From Caulobacter sp. NIBR1757 (lineage in GTDB: Bacteria > Pseudomonadota > Alphaproteobacteria > Caulobacterales > Caulobacteraceae), in contig NZ_CP115463.1 in assembly GCF_027912495.1 (NCBI RefSeq), positions 1,635,501 through 1,699,500 on the forward strand: 64,000 bases of DNA, given 5' to 3'. The notes beneath the pieces were generated by a model, which was not told where the DNA came from, made no database searches, and saw only the letters and a program-made list of their open reading frames with translations. Shown here one piece after another: positions 8,191-16,578 of the stretch. The position numbers were made by a program, and so were the translations under genes. Positions within the stretch are counted from its first letter, which is position 1. Each line of letters starts with the position of its first letter.

Positions 8191-9690
8191 ATGTACGAAG
8201 CCGATAGCGCCGTAGCCGGGGTGGGCAATGTGAGTGAATCCGTTACGCCGTCACGGTTTGCCGTGTTCGGAGCAAAAGCGCGTACCCTGCTGATCGGGCT
8301 TGCCGTGGTCGCCGTCGTCGGGCCCTTGCTGGGCTGCGACACCGCGCCTGGCGGGCTTTGGGGCAAGAAGGACGGCGCCGCCTGTCCGCGGCCGCAGCTG
8401 GCCACCGTCGCCTCGCCGCAGTTCAACGCTCAGCAGCAGGAGATTCGCATCCTGCGCCGCGGCGCCTTCCGCGGTGATTTCTTCGCCCAGCTGGAGCTGG
8501 GCCGCCGCTACGAGGGCCAGCGGGCCATCGACCGCAATCTCGACGATCCGGTCGAGTCGGCTGTCTGGTACACCATGGCCCTGACCAATCCCGATGGGTA
8601 CGCGCAGGTTGCGTCCTCGGGCCGGCGCGGCGGCAACGGCGATCCGACCGCCACCTCGCGCTTCGACCATTGCCGCGCCGTCGAGCGCTCCAACGCCTAC
8701 GGCACGCTCGACCGCCTGCTGTCGCGGATGGATTCGACCGAGCAGGACGCGGTGCGCAGCCGGGTGGTCTATGTGCTGTCCAGCCAGGGGGCCGAGGGCT
8801 TCCGCACCCTGGCCCGCATCCATGACGACGGCTTCGGCATCTTCGGCGAGCCGGGCGACAACCGCCAGGCGATGGACGCGCGGGGGCGCCCGTACAAGCC
8901 GGGGACGCCCTCGGTGATCAACCTGTTCCCGCGCAACGACGTTGACGCCTATCTCTACAACTACCTCGCCGTTCAGACCGGCGACGTCGGCGCCTATGTG
9001 ATGCTCAAGGACTTCGAGCGTTCGAGCCCGCAACGCGGCGGTTTCGGCAGCTTCGTCGAGGCCAAGGCCAAGCGCTGGGTGCCGCCTTTCGAGTTCTATC
9101 CGCCGGATTCGCCGAGCTCCGGCGTGCCGCACGTCGACGAGAGCAACTGGCGCGACGAGGCCACCGACGTGGCGCTCGACCAGCTGCGCGAACTGCCCTT
9201 CGTGCACATCGCCGAGGCGCTGAACTACCTGAACGTCATCCAGGGCAAGCCGACCAAGGAAGACGAGATCTATCCGGGCGACGTCCAGACCCTGCAGGCC
9301 ATGCTGGGCCGCGAGCCGACCGGCCGGCTGAGCGGCATCGAGAAGGTGCGCGCCATCCAGTACGCGGCCGTCAACGGCTCGCCGAAGGCGCAGCTGGTGC
9401 TGGCGGTGATGTATTCCGAAGGGGTGGGCGTTCGCCGCGACTATGCCCGCGCCTTCCACTGGTATTCCGAGGCTGAAAAGCAGGGATCGGCCGAGGCGAA
9501 ATACGCCATGTCGACCTTCTTCTCGCTCGGCATGGACGGGGTTGCCGATCAGGACAAGGCGCAGGCCGTTGTCTACCAGATCGACGGCGCTCTGGCCGGG
9601 TTCAAGCCGTCCGTCGGACGGTTGCAGCAGGTGCTGGCCCAGGTTTCGCGTGAAAACCGGCAACAGAATCGCCGGGGGGATTACCGCTGA
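8191..9690 (+). CDS. Sel1-repeat lipoprotein
   Basis: A 499-aa protein with a hydrophobic segment ending in a lipobox-like LLGC (Cys at about 50), so likely an outer- or inner-membrane lipoprotein; the long residues before the hydrophobic stretch make the exact start uncertain. The ATG at 8191 is preceded by GGGGGCTGAG; a GTG four codons earlier is possible. Helical repeats of Sel1 type are seen at the N-terminal side (RGDFFAQLELGRRYEGQRA) and clearly near the C-terminus (SPKAQLVLAVMYSEGVGVRR, then AEAKYAMSTFFSLGMDG). Sel1 repeats act as protein-protein scaffolds. Its stop overlaps the ATG of the beta-helix gene by one base, so the two are translationally coupled. Confidence 0.8.
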   Translation: MYEADSAVAGVGNVSESVTPSRFAVFGAKARTLLIGLAVVAVVGPLLGCDTAPGGLWGKKDGAACPRPQLATVASPQFNAQQQEIRILRRGAFRGDFFAQLELGRRYEGQRAIDRNLDDPVESAVWYTMALTNPDGYAQVASSGRRGGNGDPTATSRFDHCRAVERSNAYGTLDRLLSRMDSTEQDAVRSRVVYVLSSQGAEGFRTLARIHDDGFGIFGEPGDNRQAMDARGRPYKPGTPSVINLFPRNDVDAYLYNYLAVQTGDVGAYVMLKDFERSSPQRGGFGSFVEAKAKRWVPPFEFYPPDSPSSGVPHVDESNWRDEATDVALDQLRELPFVHIAEALNYLNVIQGKPTKEDEIYPGDVQTLQAMLGREPTGRLSGIEKVRAIQYAAVNGSPKAQLVLAVMYSEGVGVRRDYARAFHWYSEAEKQGSAEAKYAMSTFFSLGMDGVADQDKAQAVVYQIDGALAGFKPSVGRLQQVLAQVSRENRQQNRRGDYR

Positions 9691-11315
9691 TGGACAAGAC
9701 GCCTTCCTTCCGCCGCCTGTTGCTGGCCCTCGCCGCCGCGCTGGGCGTGGGCCTGACCGCCGCGCCGGTTCCGGCCCTGGCCCTGCCTGACGCCCAGATC
9801 GATCAGCAGATCCGTCCCAACTTCGGCGGCCTGATCACGCCGCCGCTGAAGCCCCGCTACCGGCCCGACAAATGGAAGCCGGGCCGCTACAAATGGGGCC
9901 GCAAGCCCTACCGCCCGGGCTATCGGCCGCGCTACGACGACGGCTATTACGACGACTACCCGCGCGATCAGATGGTCGCCGTGGTCGACTGCGGCAGCGG
10001 CGTCTACATCGCCGGAGCCAGCAGCGGCGACACCAGCGGCGGCAGCTATGGCGGCTCGGCGCCGCCGCCTTCGGGCAACGGCGGCTACGGCAATGACCAG
10101 GGCGGCGGCTATTCGACGCCCGATCGCGGCTCCAGCTACGGCAATAGCGGCTCGTCCGGGCAGGACAGCTATGGCGGCACACCGGGCTATTCCTCGCCGA
10201 CCCCGGTGTCGGACGCCCTGCGCACCCTGGCCGACAACGGCGTGCTCTACATTCGCGGCGCGGCCGCCTGCACCGAGACCATCGTCGTCGAGCATCCGGT
10301 AATCATCGCCGGCGAGGGCCCGTCGATCTTCGCGACCGGGGCCGAGACCTCGACCGCCACCTTCGCCCCGTCGGCCGGCAACGCCTGCATCCGCATCGCC
10401 GCGGGCGTGAAGGGGGTCGAGCTGCGCGACCTGACCCTGAAGACCCAGCAGGGCGGTCGCATGCCCTGTGTCGAAGCCTGGGACGCCGAAGTGGCCCTGG
10501 TGCGGGTCAACGTCGAATACTGGGGCGACGCCTCGGCGGTCTATGCCTCGGGCGGCCGGGTGATCATGCGCGACACGGTGATCGACGCGAAGAGCTGGGA
10601 TCCGGCCGTGCTGATCGAGGGCGGCGTCATCGACATCGCCCGCACGAAGATCAGCGGCGAGGCCGCCGGCGTCGACCTGACCCCCGGCAACGGCGAGAGC
10701 CGCCTCGACCAGGTCGGCATTGTCGCCCGTGGCGGCGAGACGCCCGGAGACGTCGGCCTGCTGGTCCGCGGCCTGCGGTCCGGGACGGGGGCGATGACCA
10801 TCCGCAACGTCGTGGTCTGTGGCTGGACCACCGGCCTGCACCTGGAGCGCGGCGCCAACGTCAACATCGCCCGCAGCCGGCTGTGCGACGCCCAGCGGGG
10901 GATCATCTCGACGGGCGCCAGCCTGACCGTCACCGAGAGCGCCATCGGGGCCCGCGAGATCGGCGTCTACGCCGGCTCGGGCCGCACCAAGGTTTCGCGC
11001 AGCCGCTTCTACGGCGGGGCGCGGCCGGGTTACGCCGAGCCGGGCGCGGTGCTCGAGCTGGAAGACAACTGGGTCTATTCGGACGGCGACTGCTGGCGGG
11101 CCCGCTATGACCGGGGTCTGTACTGCATCTCCTCGCGGAACCTGCCGGGGAGCCTGCGCGAGCGGGGCTGGTCGGGCGGGTACCGCCGCGGCTGGGAAAG
11201 CGACGGCTACGACTACGGCTTCCAGCGCGACGGCACGCCCGTGCCTCTGCCGCCGGAACAGCCGCCGAAGGTGAAGAAGGGCTGGGGCAAGCCGAAGGCT
11301 TCGCCGGCTTACTGA
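9690..11315 (+). CDS. secreted right-handed beta-helix protein
   Basis: A 541-aa protein with a clear signal peptide (hydrophobic core LLLALAAALGVGLTAAP, ending near ALALP). Residues about 50-95 are rich in Tyr, Arg and Asp, followed by a Gly/Ser/Tyr-rich flexible stretch (about 105-170). The main body (about 175-480) is built of short strands with small turns such as CIRIAAGVKGVELRDLTLKT and RVIMRDTVIDAKSWDPAVLI, typical of parallel beta-helix proteins of the pectate-lyase-like fold. No catalytic Asp/Arg signature of pectate lyase could be recognised, so it may be a surface structural or polysaccharide-binding protein. It overlaps the Sel1 lipoprotein gene, which suggests that they work together at the envelope. 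Confidence 0.78.
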   Translation: MDKTPSFRRLLLALAAALGVGLTAAPVPALALPDAQIDQQIRPNFGGLITPPLKPRYRPDKWKPGRYKWGRKPYRPGYRPRYDDGYYDDYPRDQMVAVVDCGSGVYIAGASSGDTSGGSYGGSAPPPSGNGGYGNDQGGGYSTPDRGSSYGNSGSSGQDSYGGTPGYSSPTPVSDALRTLADNGVLYIRGAAACTETIVVEHPVIIAGEGPSIFATGAETSTATFAPSAGNACIRIAAGVKGVELRDLTLKTQQGGRMPCVEAWDAEVALVRVNVEYWGDASAVYASGGRVIMRDTVIDAKSWDPAVLIEGGVIDIARTKISGEAAGVDLTPGNGESRLDQVGIVARGGETPGDVGLLVRGLRSGTGAMTIRNVVVCGWTTGLHLERGANVNIARSRLCDAQRGIISTGASLTVTESAIGAREIGVYAGSGRTKVSRSRFYGGARPGYAEPGAVLELEDNWVYSDGDCWRARYDRGLYCISSRNLPGSLRERGWSGGYRRGWESDGYDYGFQRDGTPVPLPPEQPPKVKKGWGKPKASPAY

Positions 11316-11320
11316 GGGCG

Positions 11321-11492
11321 ACCTCCCTCCCCGAATGGGGAGGGCAGGCGCGCGTTGCGCGCCGGGTGGGGCAGTGGGTCACCGGCCCCACCGGTTAGGC
11401 TTCTCGGCCCTCAACCTCGAAAGTCAGTGACCGAATTCCCCACCCGACGCGCGTAACCGCGCGTCTGCCCTCCCCAATTCGGGGAGGGAGGT
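11321..11492. repeat. 172-bp imperfect palindrome between convergent genes
   Basis: The left arm (11321-11382, starting ACCTCCCTCCCCGAATGGGG) and right arm (11427-11492, ending GGGGAGGGAGGT) are near-complementary over about 62 bp, with a 44-bp centre. It fills the gap between the convergent beta-helix and amidase genes and would form a very strong cruciform or RNA hairpin, ending transcription in both directions. The arms resemble the CCTCCCTCCCC palindromes scattered in GC-rich alphaproteobacterial genomes. Confidence 0.75.
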
Positions 11493-11498
11493 TGGCCG

Positions 11499-12980
11499 CT
11501 ACAGCTTCGGCGGCACGCGGGCTTTCGACGCCTGTTCGTAGGCGTAGCCGAGGGTCAGCAGGGTTGCTTCCGACCATTTGGGGCCGACGAAGCTGAGGCC
11601 AACCGGCATGCCGCGCACCAGACCCATCGGCACCGTCAGGTGGGGATAGCCGGCCACGGCCGCCGCGTTGCCGGCGCCGCCGCCGACGTAGCGGTCGCCG
11701 AGGATGGGGTCGATCAGCCAGCTGGGGCCGAGGGTCGGGCCGACCAGGGCGACGACATTGTTGTCCTTCAGCAGCCTGTCCAACCCGCCCCTCGCCACGC
11801 GGTCGGCGGTGGCTTTGGCCTCGAGATAGGCAGGGTCCTGGAGGCCGCCGGTCTTTTCGGCCTGTTCGAACAGGTCCTGGCCGAACAGGGCCATCTCCTC
11901 GGCGGCGTGCACCTTGTTGAAGGCGATGACGTCGGCCAGGGTGCGGACCTGCACCTCCGTGGGGTCGGTGGTGGCCAGGTAGTCGGCCATGCCGACCTTC
12001 AGCTCGGTCAGCAGGATGACCAGTTCCGAGTTGCCGGCCTCGGCCCGGTTCGGGAAGTCCTTGATGTCGATCAGGATGGCGCCCTGGTCGCGCAGGACCT
12101 GCAGGGCCGCCTCGAAGGCCGCGTCGGTCTCGCCATGGAAGCCGGCGGCGTAGCGCATGACGCCGATCCGCTGGCCCCTGAGGGCGCCGGTGCTGAGGCC
12201 AAGCGCGTAGTTTCGCCGGTGACTGTCGGCCTCCTTCGTGGCCGGATCGGCCGGGTCGGAGCCGGCCATGGCGGAGAGCAGCTCGGCCGCGTCCTGGACG
12301 CTGGTGGCCATCGGGCCGGCGGTGTCCTGGCTGGCGCTGATCGGGATGACGCCGGTGCGGGAGACGAGGCCGACGGTGGGCTTGAGGCCGACCAGGCCGC
12401 TGACCGAGGCCGGGCAGGTGATTGAGCCGTCGGTCTCGGTGCCGATGGCCGCCCAGGCCAGGCCCGCCGCCACCGCCGCGCCGGAGCCTGAGGAGGAGCC
12501 GCAGGGGCTGCGGGCCGGATCGTAGGGGTTGCGGGTCTGGCCGCCGACGGCGCTCCAGCCGCTGACCGAGTCCGAGGAGCGGATGTTGGCCCATTCCGAC
12601 AGGTTGCTCTTGCCGAGGATGACGACGCCGGCCTCGCGCAGGCGGGCGACCAAAGGCGCGTCCTGTTTGGGAAGGTTGTCCTTCAAAGCCAGGGAGCCGC
12701 CGGTGTTGGGCATGCCGGCGACATCGATATTGTCCTTGATCAGGATGGCCTTGCCGTTCAGCGGCGGCGGCAGGCCGCGCGAGCGGGCGCGACGGTCGGC
12801 CTCTCTGGCCTGGTCGAGGGCGGTGGGGTCGGGGCGCAGGATGGCGCCGACCTTGCCGTCCACGGCCCGGGCGCGGGCCATGTAGCCCTCCACCGCCTCC
12901 ACATGGCGGCCGGATGGCTGGGCGGCGGCGGCCGAGAGCGGCAGAGCGACCGCGAGGGCCAGGATGACGGCGGTTCGCAT
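11499..12980 (-). CDS. secreted amidase (amidase-signature family)
   Basis: A 493-aa protein beginning MRTAVILALAVALPLSAAAA, a signal peptide, so the mature enzyme is periplasmic or extracellular. This start is preceded by GGGGAA; the longer reading from 13034 has no such site. The amidase signature fold shows the catalytic Lys in ILIKDNID (about 80), the Gly/Ser core CGSSSGSGAAVAAG (about 155-168) and the nucleophile region GTETDGSITCPASVSGLVGLK. The family hydrolyses amide bonds through a Ser-cisSer-Lys triad. The natural substrate is unknown. It is convergent with the beta-helix gene and followed upstream by a TonB receptor on the same strand, but the terminator at 13042-13073 separates their transcripts. 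Confidence 0.92.
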   Translation of the reverse strand: MRTAVILALAVALPLSAAAAQPSGRHVEAVEGYMARARAVDGKVGAILRPDPTALDQAREADRRARSRGLPPPLNGKAILIKDNIDVAGMPNTGGSLALKDNLPKQDAPLVARLREAGVVILGKSNLSEWANIRSSDSVSGWSAVGGQTRNPYDPARSPCGSSSGSGAAVAAGLAWAAIGTETDGSITCPASVSGLVGLKPTVGLVSRTGVIPISASQDTAGPMATSVQDAAELLSAMAGSDPADPATKEADSHRRNYALGLSTGALRGQRIGVMRYAAGFHGETDAAFEAALQVLRDQGAILIDIKDFPNRAEAGNSELVILLTELKVGMADYLATTDPTEVQVRTLADVIAFNKVHAAEEMALFGQDLFEQAEKTGGLQDPAYLEAKATADRVARGGLDRLLKDNNVVALVGPTLGPSWLIDPILGDRYVGGGAGNAAAVAGYPHLTVPMGLVRGMPVGLSFVGPKWSEATLLTLGYAYEQASKARVPPKL

Positions 12981-13041
12981 GAGATTTTCCCCGATGAGGG
13001 GGTCAGTAAAGCCCCGCGCCGGCCCCCCCGGCAATGGCGCA

Positions 13042-13073
13042 AGAAAAAAGGGCCGGGAGTCGCCTCCCGGCCC
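13042..13073 (-). terminator. intrinsic terminator of the TonB-dependent receptor gene
   Basis: Read on the minus strand, a 10-bp GC stem (GGGCCGGGAG with CTCCCGGCCC, loop of 4) is followed directly by a T-rich run (complement of 13042-13049). It lies 23 bp after the receptor stop codon. Confidence 0.85.
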
Positions 13074-13095
13074 GATCCGTCGGGGGAGGACCCGA

Positions 13096-15381
13096 TCAGA
13101 AGGCTTTCTTGACGCTGAAGAAGAACTGGCGCGGCGGCGCGGTCAGCACGGTCTGGGCCGTGCCGGCCGGGTCGCGGGCCACGAAGCCGCCCGAACCGAT
13201 GGTCGAGATGTAGTCCTCGTCGAACAGGTTGGTGATGTTGCCCTGGATCTCTAGCCCATCCATCCAGCCGCCTTCGAAGCGGTAGCCGAGGGTCAGGTCG
13301 GCGACGGTGGTGGCGTCGACCTGGCCGACGTTCTCGTAGCTGTAGAAGCGTTCGCCCGTATAGCTGAGCGACAGGGCGCTGAAGAAGCCGCCCTGTTCAT
13401 AGGAGAGCTCGGCCTTGAACAGGTTCTTGGGGCTGTTGACCACCGTCTTGCCGGCCGTCGCCATCTCGACCACGCCGGTCGAGGACAGGACGTCATCCTG
13501 ATACTGGGAGTCGTTGTAGGTGTAGGAGGCGTAGAGCGAGAGGTTGTCGGTGATCTCGAACTGGCCGCCCAGCTCGATGCCCTTGGTCTCGACCGAGCCG
13601 ACGTTCGACAGCACCGCCGGCAGGCCGAGGATGGGGGCCGCCGTGCTGGCGTTCAGCAGGCGGTTGTCGAAGGTCACGTGGTAGAGGGCCGCCACGCCCT
13701 GGAACCGGCCGTTGTGATAGCGCAGGCCCAGCTCGAAGGTCTTGGAGGTTTCCGGCTCCAGCGAGCCGGAGACATAGTCGACGACCGACTGGGTCTGGCT
13801 GGCGAAGGGGCCGGAGGTGGCGGCGGCGACGAAGGCCGACATGTTCTCGGTATAGCCGCCGAACAGTTCCAGCCCGTCCATCGGCTCATAGACGATGCCG
13901 ACCTGCGGCAGGAAGGTATCCCTGGAGTTGATGTCGCCACTGAGGGCGCGGGCCGGGTCGGCGACGTAGAGGGTGCTGACGCGGCTGTCGACGTCCAGGG
14001 CCTTGAAGCCGAAGTTGACCTTCAGGGTCTCGGTGATCGCCCAGACGTCCTGCAGGTAGGCCTGGGTGGTGGTGGTGTCGAAGGCGTATTCCCACTGGGT
14101 GAAGAAGGGGTTGGACTGGAAGTCCAGCGGGTCGCGCGACGGGGCGGCGTAGGTCTCGGCGTAGAAGCGGCGCGCCTGGTTGAAGGCGTTGTTCTCGTAC
14201 CAGACCCCGGCCGAGACGGTGTGGCTGCCGACTTCCCAGGTCAGGTTGGCGAACAAGCCCTTGCGGTCGATGTCGTACTCGGTGGTGCGGATCGACAGCG
14301 GCGCGGCGTTGGAGCCGACGGTACCGAAGCCCGGGCTGGGGACATAGGGCGTGTACCACAGGCCCTGGCCCTCGTTGGTGTGGTTGTAGGCGTTCAGCGA
14401 CAGGCGCAGGCCTTCGCCCAGCGGGGTGTCGAAGCTGAGCCGGAAGAGGTCGTCGTCGCGGATACCGGCCCCGGCGTAGTAGGCGTCGTCGATGGTGGCG
14501 AAGGGGGCGGGCAGGGCGCCGCCGGTGTTGTAGGCCAGGGCGGCGGCGACCGCGAGATCCCAGTCAGGCTGGGTGTTGTCCCAGTCGCGGCCCAGGCGGT
14601 CGATCATCTCCAGCGACAGGTCCTGGTAGTCCTGCTCGCGGCGTTCGGAATGGCTGTAGAAGCCGGTCAGGGCGGCGTCCTCGGCGATCGGCAGCACCAG
14701 CTTGACGTCGTACTGCCGTTGCTTCTGCTCGCCGCCGCCTTTCCATTTGTCGGTCTGCTGGTCGGCGATGGAAACATAGCCACGCAGGTTGCCGAGGGCC
14801 GACAGCTCACCGCTCTCCAGGCGGGCGAAGACCCGGTGCATCTGGTCGGAACCGACCGTGCCGTTCAGCTGGGCGGCGAAGACGTCCGAGGGATCGCGGG
14901 AGAAGAACTGCAGCGTGCCGCCGAGGTTGGAGCTGGAGGCGACGGCCAGGGAGCCGGCCCCCTGGGACAGTTCGACCCGGCCGAGGTCCTCGCCGGCGAT
15001 GGCGCGGCTGATGTGCAGGCCGTTGTGATTGCCATAGCTCATGTCGCCGAGCGGCACGCCGTCGAGGGTGAAGCCCAGCTGGTTCTGGTTGAAGCCGCGG
15101 ATGGTGATGCGGGCCGACCATTCGTAGGCGCCGAAGGGATCGGCAGACTGGAAGGTGACGCCGGGCAGCAGGTCGACGACCTTCAGCGGGCTGACGCCGG
15201 CGACGGCCTGGGCCATCTGGGCCTCGTCGACGGTCTGGACCTGGCGGCTCTGGCCCTGGCCATAGATGATCAGGGCCTCGACCTCGCCCTCGGCGGCGGA
15301 CGGAACCTCGTCCGCGGCGAAGGCGGTGGAGGCCAGGCAGAGGGCGAGCGCGCTGACGCCCAGCGCAAGTTGGCGTTTCAT
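13096..15381 (-). CDS. TonB-dependent outer-membrane receptor
   Basis: A 761-aa receptor with signal peptide MKRQLALGVSALALCLASTA. The plug domain covers about 45-155 with VDLLPGVTFQSADPFGAYEW, IRGFNQNQLGFTLDGVPLGD and the closing VELSQGAGSLAVASSSNLGG. The rest is the beta-barrel, with alternating aromatic/small strands and a terminal Phe (ending FFSVKKAF), the usual signal for barrel insertion. The TonB box would be near EALIIYGQ. Such receptors import iron chelates, vitamins, sugars or other substrates using TonB energy. No Fur-like box or transporter partner is beside it, so the substrate is open. It is divergent from the Crp/Fnr regulator gene 400 bp away. Confidence 0.95.
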   Translation of the reverse strand: MKRQLALGVSALALCLASTAFAADEVPSAAEGEVEALIIYGQGQSRQVQTVDEAQMAQAVAGVSPLKVVDLLPGVTFQSADPFGAYEWSARITIRGFNQNQLGFTLDGVPLGDMSYGNHNGLHISRAIAGEDLGRVELSQGAGSLAVASSSNLGGTLQFFSRDPSDVFAAQLNGTVGSDQMHRVFARLESGELSALGNLRGYVSIADQQTDKWKGGGEQKQRQYDVKLVLPIAEDAALTGFYSHSERREQDYQDLSLEMIDRLGRDWDNTQPDWDLAVAAALAYNTGGALPAPFATIDDAYYAGAGIRDDDLFRLSFDTPLGEGLRLSLNAYNHTNEGQGLWYTPYVPSPGFGTVGSNAAPLSIRTTEYDIDRKGLFANLTWEVGSHTVSAGVWYENNAFNQARRFYAETYAAPSRDPLDFQSNPFFTQWEYAFDTTTTQAYLQDVWAITETLKVNFGFKALDVDSRVSTLYVADPARALSGDINSRDTFLPQVGIVYEPMDGLELFGGYTENMSAFVAAATSGPFASQTQSVVDYVSGSLEPETSKTFELGLRYHNGRFQGVAALYHVTFDNRLLNASTAAPILGLPAVLSNVGSVETKGIELGGQFEITDNLSLYASYTYNDSQYQDDVLSSTGVVEMATAGKTVVNSPKNLFKAELSYEQGGFFSALSLSYTGERFYSYENVGQVDATTVADLTLGYRFEGGWMDGLEIQGNITNLFDEDYISTIGSGGFVARDPAGTAQTVLTAPPRQFFFSVKKAF

Positions 15382-15557
15382 GATGGTCTATCCCCACTAT
15401 GCGGGCGCATCTTTGCTGCCCGCCGACGGGGTGGCCTAGCGTGGAGCTACGATGCTTTGGCGAAGGGCTTGCGACGGCTGGTCGTCGGTTTCGCGTCGGT
15501 TTCGTGTACGCCTTGAGACGACAGGGAAAATCGGCTGCGGCAGGCGGGACGTTTCTC

Positions 15558-15683
15558 TCAGCCGAACGGAAAGGCGCCGAGCCACCAGGCGCTGGCCAGC
15601 CAGATCAGCAGCAGCACCCCGCCGGCGAAGCTGAGCGAGAGGATAAGATCACGCGATGGGCGCAAGGCCGCCTCCGACTGCAA
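15558..15683 (-). CDS. possible 41-aa single-pass membrane protein
   Basis: A short reading frame with a TTG start candidate at 15683 and the product ending SAWWLGAFPFG. Residues about 12-36 form one hydrophobic helix (LILSLSFAGGVLLLIWLA). There is no ATG before the frame runs into the start of the Crp/Fnr gene on the other strand and no clear ribosome binding site, so this rests mainly on the membrane-helix composition and on the otherwise empty 408-bp gap between the divergent neighbours. It may be spurious. Confidence 0.3.
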   Translation of the reverse strand: MQSEAALRPSRDLILSLSFAGGVLLLIWLASAWWLGAFPFG

Positions 15684-15789
15684 GACAGGCAGATTGCCCC
15701 GAACGGGCGGCGCGCGACAATCCGCCTCGCGCCGCCTGTTGCGCCGGGCCGGTCCCCGCGATAGCCGTTGCGCAACAAGGGTGGCGTAG

Positions 15790-16521
15790 ATGAGTGAGAC
15801 CCGCTGTCGGGAATGCCCGCTTCGGCGGCGGCCGGCCTTCAAGACCGGCACGTCCGCGGAGATCGACTTCATCCAGACCATGAAGCTGGGCGAGGATCAT
15901 TTCGGCGCGGGCGACATCGTCACCGCCGAGGGAGCGGCCGAGACGCCGCTCTATACGGTGCTGTCCGGCTGGGCGTTCCGCTACACCACCCTGCCGGACG
16001 GCCGCCGCCAGATCCTCAACTTCCTGCTGCCAGGCGACCTGATCGGCGTGCAGGCCAATTTCCTGGGCGCGGCCGGCCACGGGGTCGAGGCCATGGGCCC
16101 GGCGGTGCTGTGCCGGCTGGCGCGGTCGAAGATGTGGGACCTGTATCGGGGGTTTCCCAGCCTGGCCTTCGACGTGACCTGGCTGACGGCGCATGAGGAG
16201 GGGCTGGTCGACGAGAACCTGCTGTCGGTCGGACGCCGAAACGCCAGCGAGCGGATCGCGACGGTGCTGATGTATCTCTACAAGCGGGCCGCGGCGATCG
16301 GCCTGGCGGCGGACGGGGTGATGGAGACGCCGCTGCGCCAGACGCACCTGGCCGACGCGCTCGGCCTGTCGCGGGCGCATGTCAACGAGACCATCGGTCG
16401 GCTGGAGAAGAAGGGCCTGTTCCGGTTCCGCCGTGGGCGGCTGGAGATCCTCAACCCGCGGGCGCTGGAGTCCATGGCCGACTATTACGACCAGCCCCTG
16501 GCGCCGCGGCCTCTGCTCTAG
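15790..16521 (+). CDS. Crp/Fnr-family transcriptional regulator
   Basis: A 243-aa regulator. An N-terminal CRECP motif (Cys6, Cys9) is followed by the cyclic-nucleotide-binding-like beta-roll (about 30-120), the dimer helix (about 130-160) and a winged helix-turn-helix with the recognition region ADALGLSRAHVNETIGRLEK (about 190-209). Two N-terminal Cys plus one near 107 is fewer than the four Cys that hold the 4Fe-4S cluster in FNR, so oxygen sensing through a full cluster is doubtful; FixK-like or redox control is possible. No FNR box (TTGAT-N4-ATCAA) was noticed near the neighbours. It ends at a shared hairpin with the convergent gene. Confidence 0.88.
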   Translation: MSETRCRECPLRRRPAFKTGTSAEIDFIQTMKLGEDHFGAGDIVTAEGAAETPLYTVLSGWAFRYTTLPDGRRQILNFLLPGDLIGVQANFLGAAGHGVEAMGPAVLCRLARSKMWDLYRGFPSLAFDVTWLTAHEEGLVDENLLSVGRRNASERIATVLMYLYKRAAAIGLAADGVMETPLRQTHLADALGLSRAHVNETIGRLEKKGLFRFRRGRLEILNPRALESMADYYDQPLAPRPLL

Positions 16522-16533
16522 TCCCCTCAAAAT

Positions 16534-16565
16534 CCGATCATCCCGACGAAAGTCGGGATGATCGG
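16534..16565. terminator. bidirectional hairpin terminator
   Basis: A perfect 14-bp stem, CCGATCATCCCGAC / GTCGGGATGATCGG, with a GAAA tetraloop, between the convergent Crp/Fnr gene (ends 16521) and the next gene (ends 16579). The GNRA-type loop and position support a terminator; A-rich and T-poor flanks make it more convincing on the minus strand. Confidence 0.8.
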
Positions 16566-16578
16566 AAGAGGGGATGCC

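Noticed and set aside
15790..16521. Classical oxygen-sensing FNR
   Set aside because: Only two N-terminal Cys and one internal Cys are present, short of the four needed to hold the 4Fe-4S cluster in the known manner.
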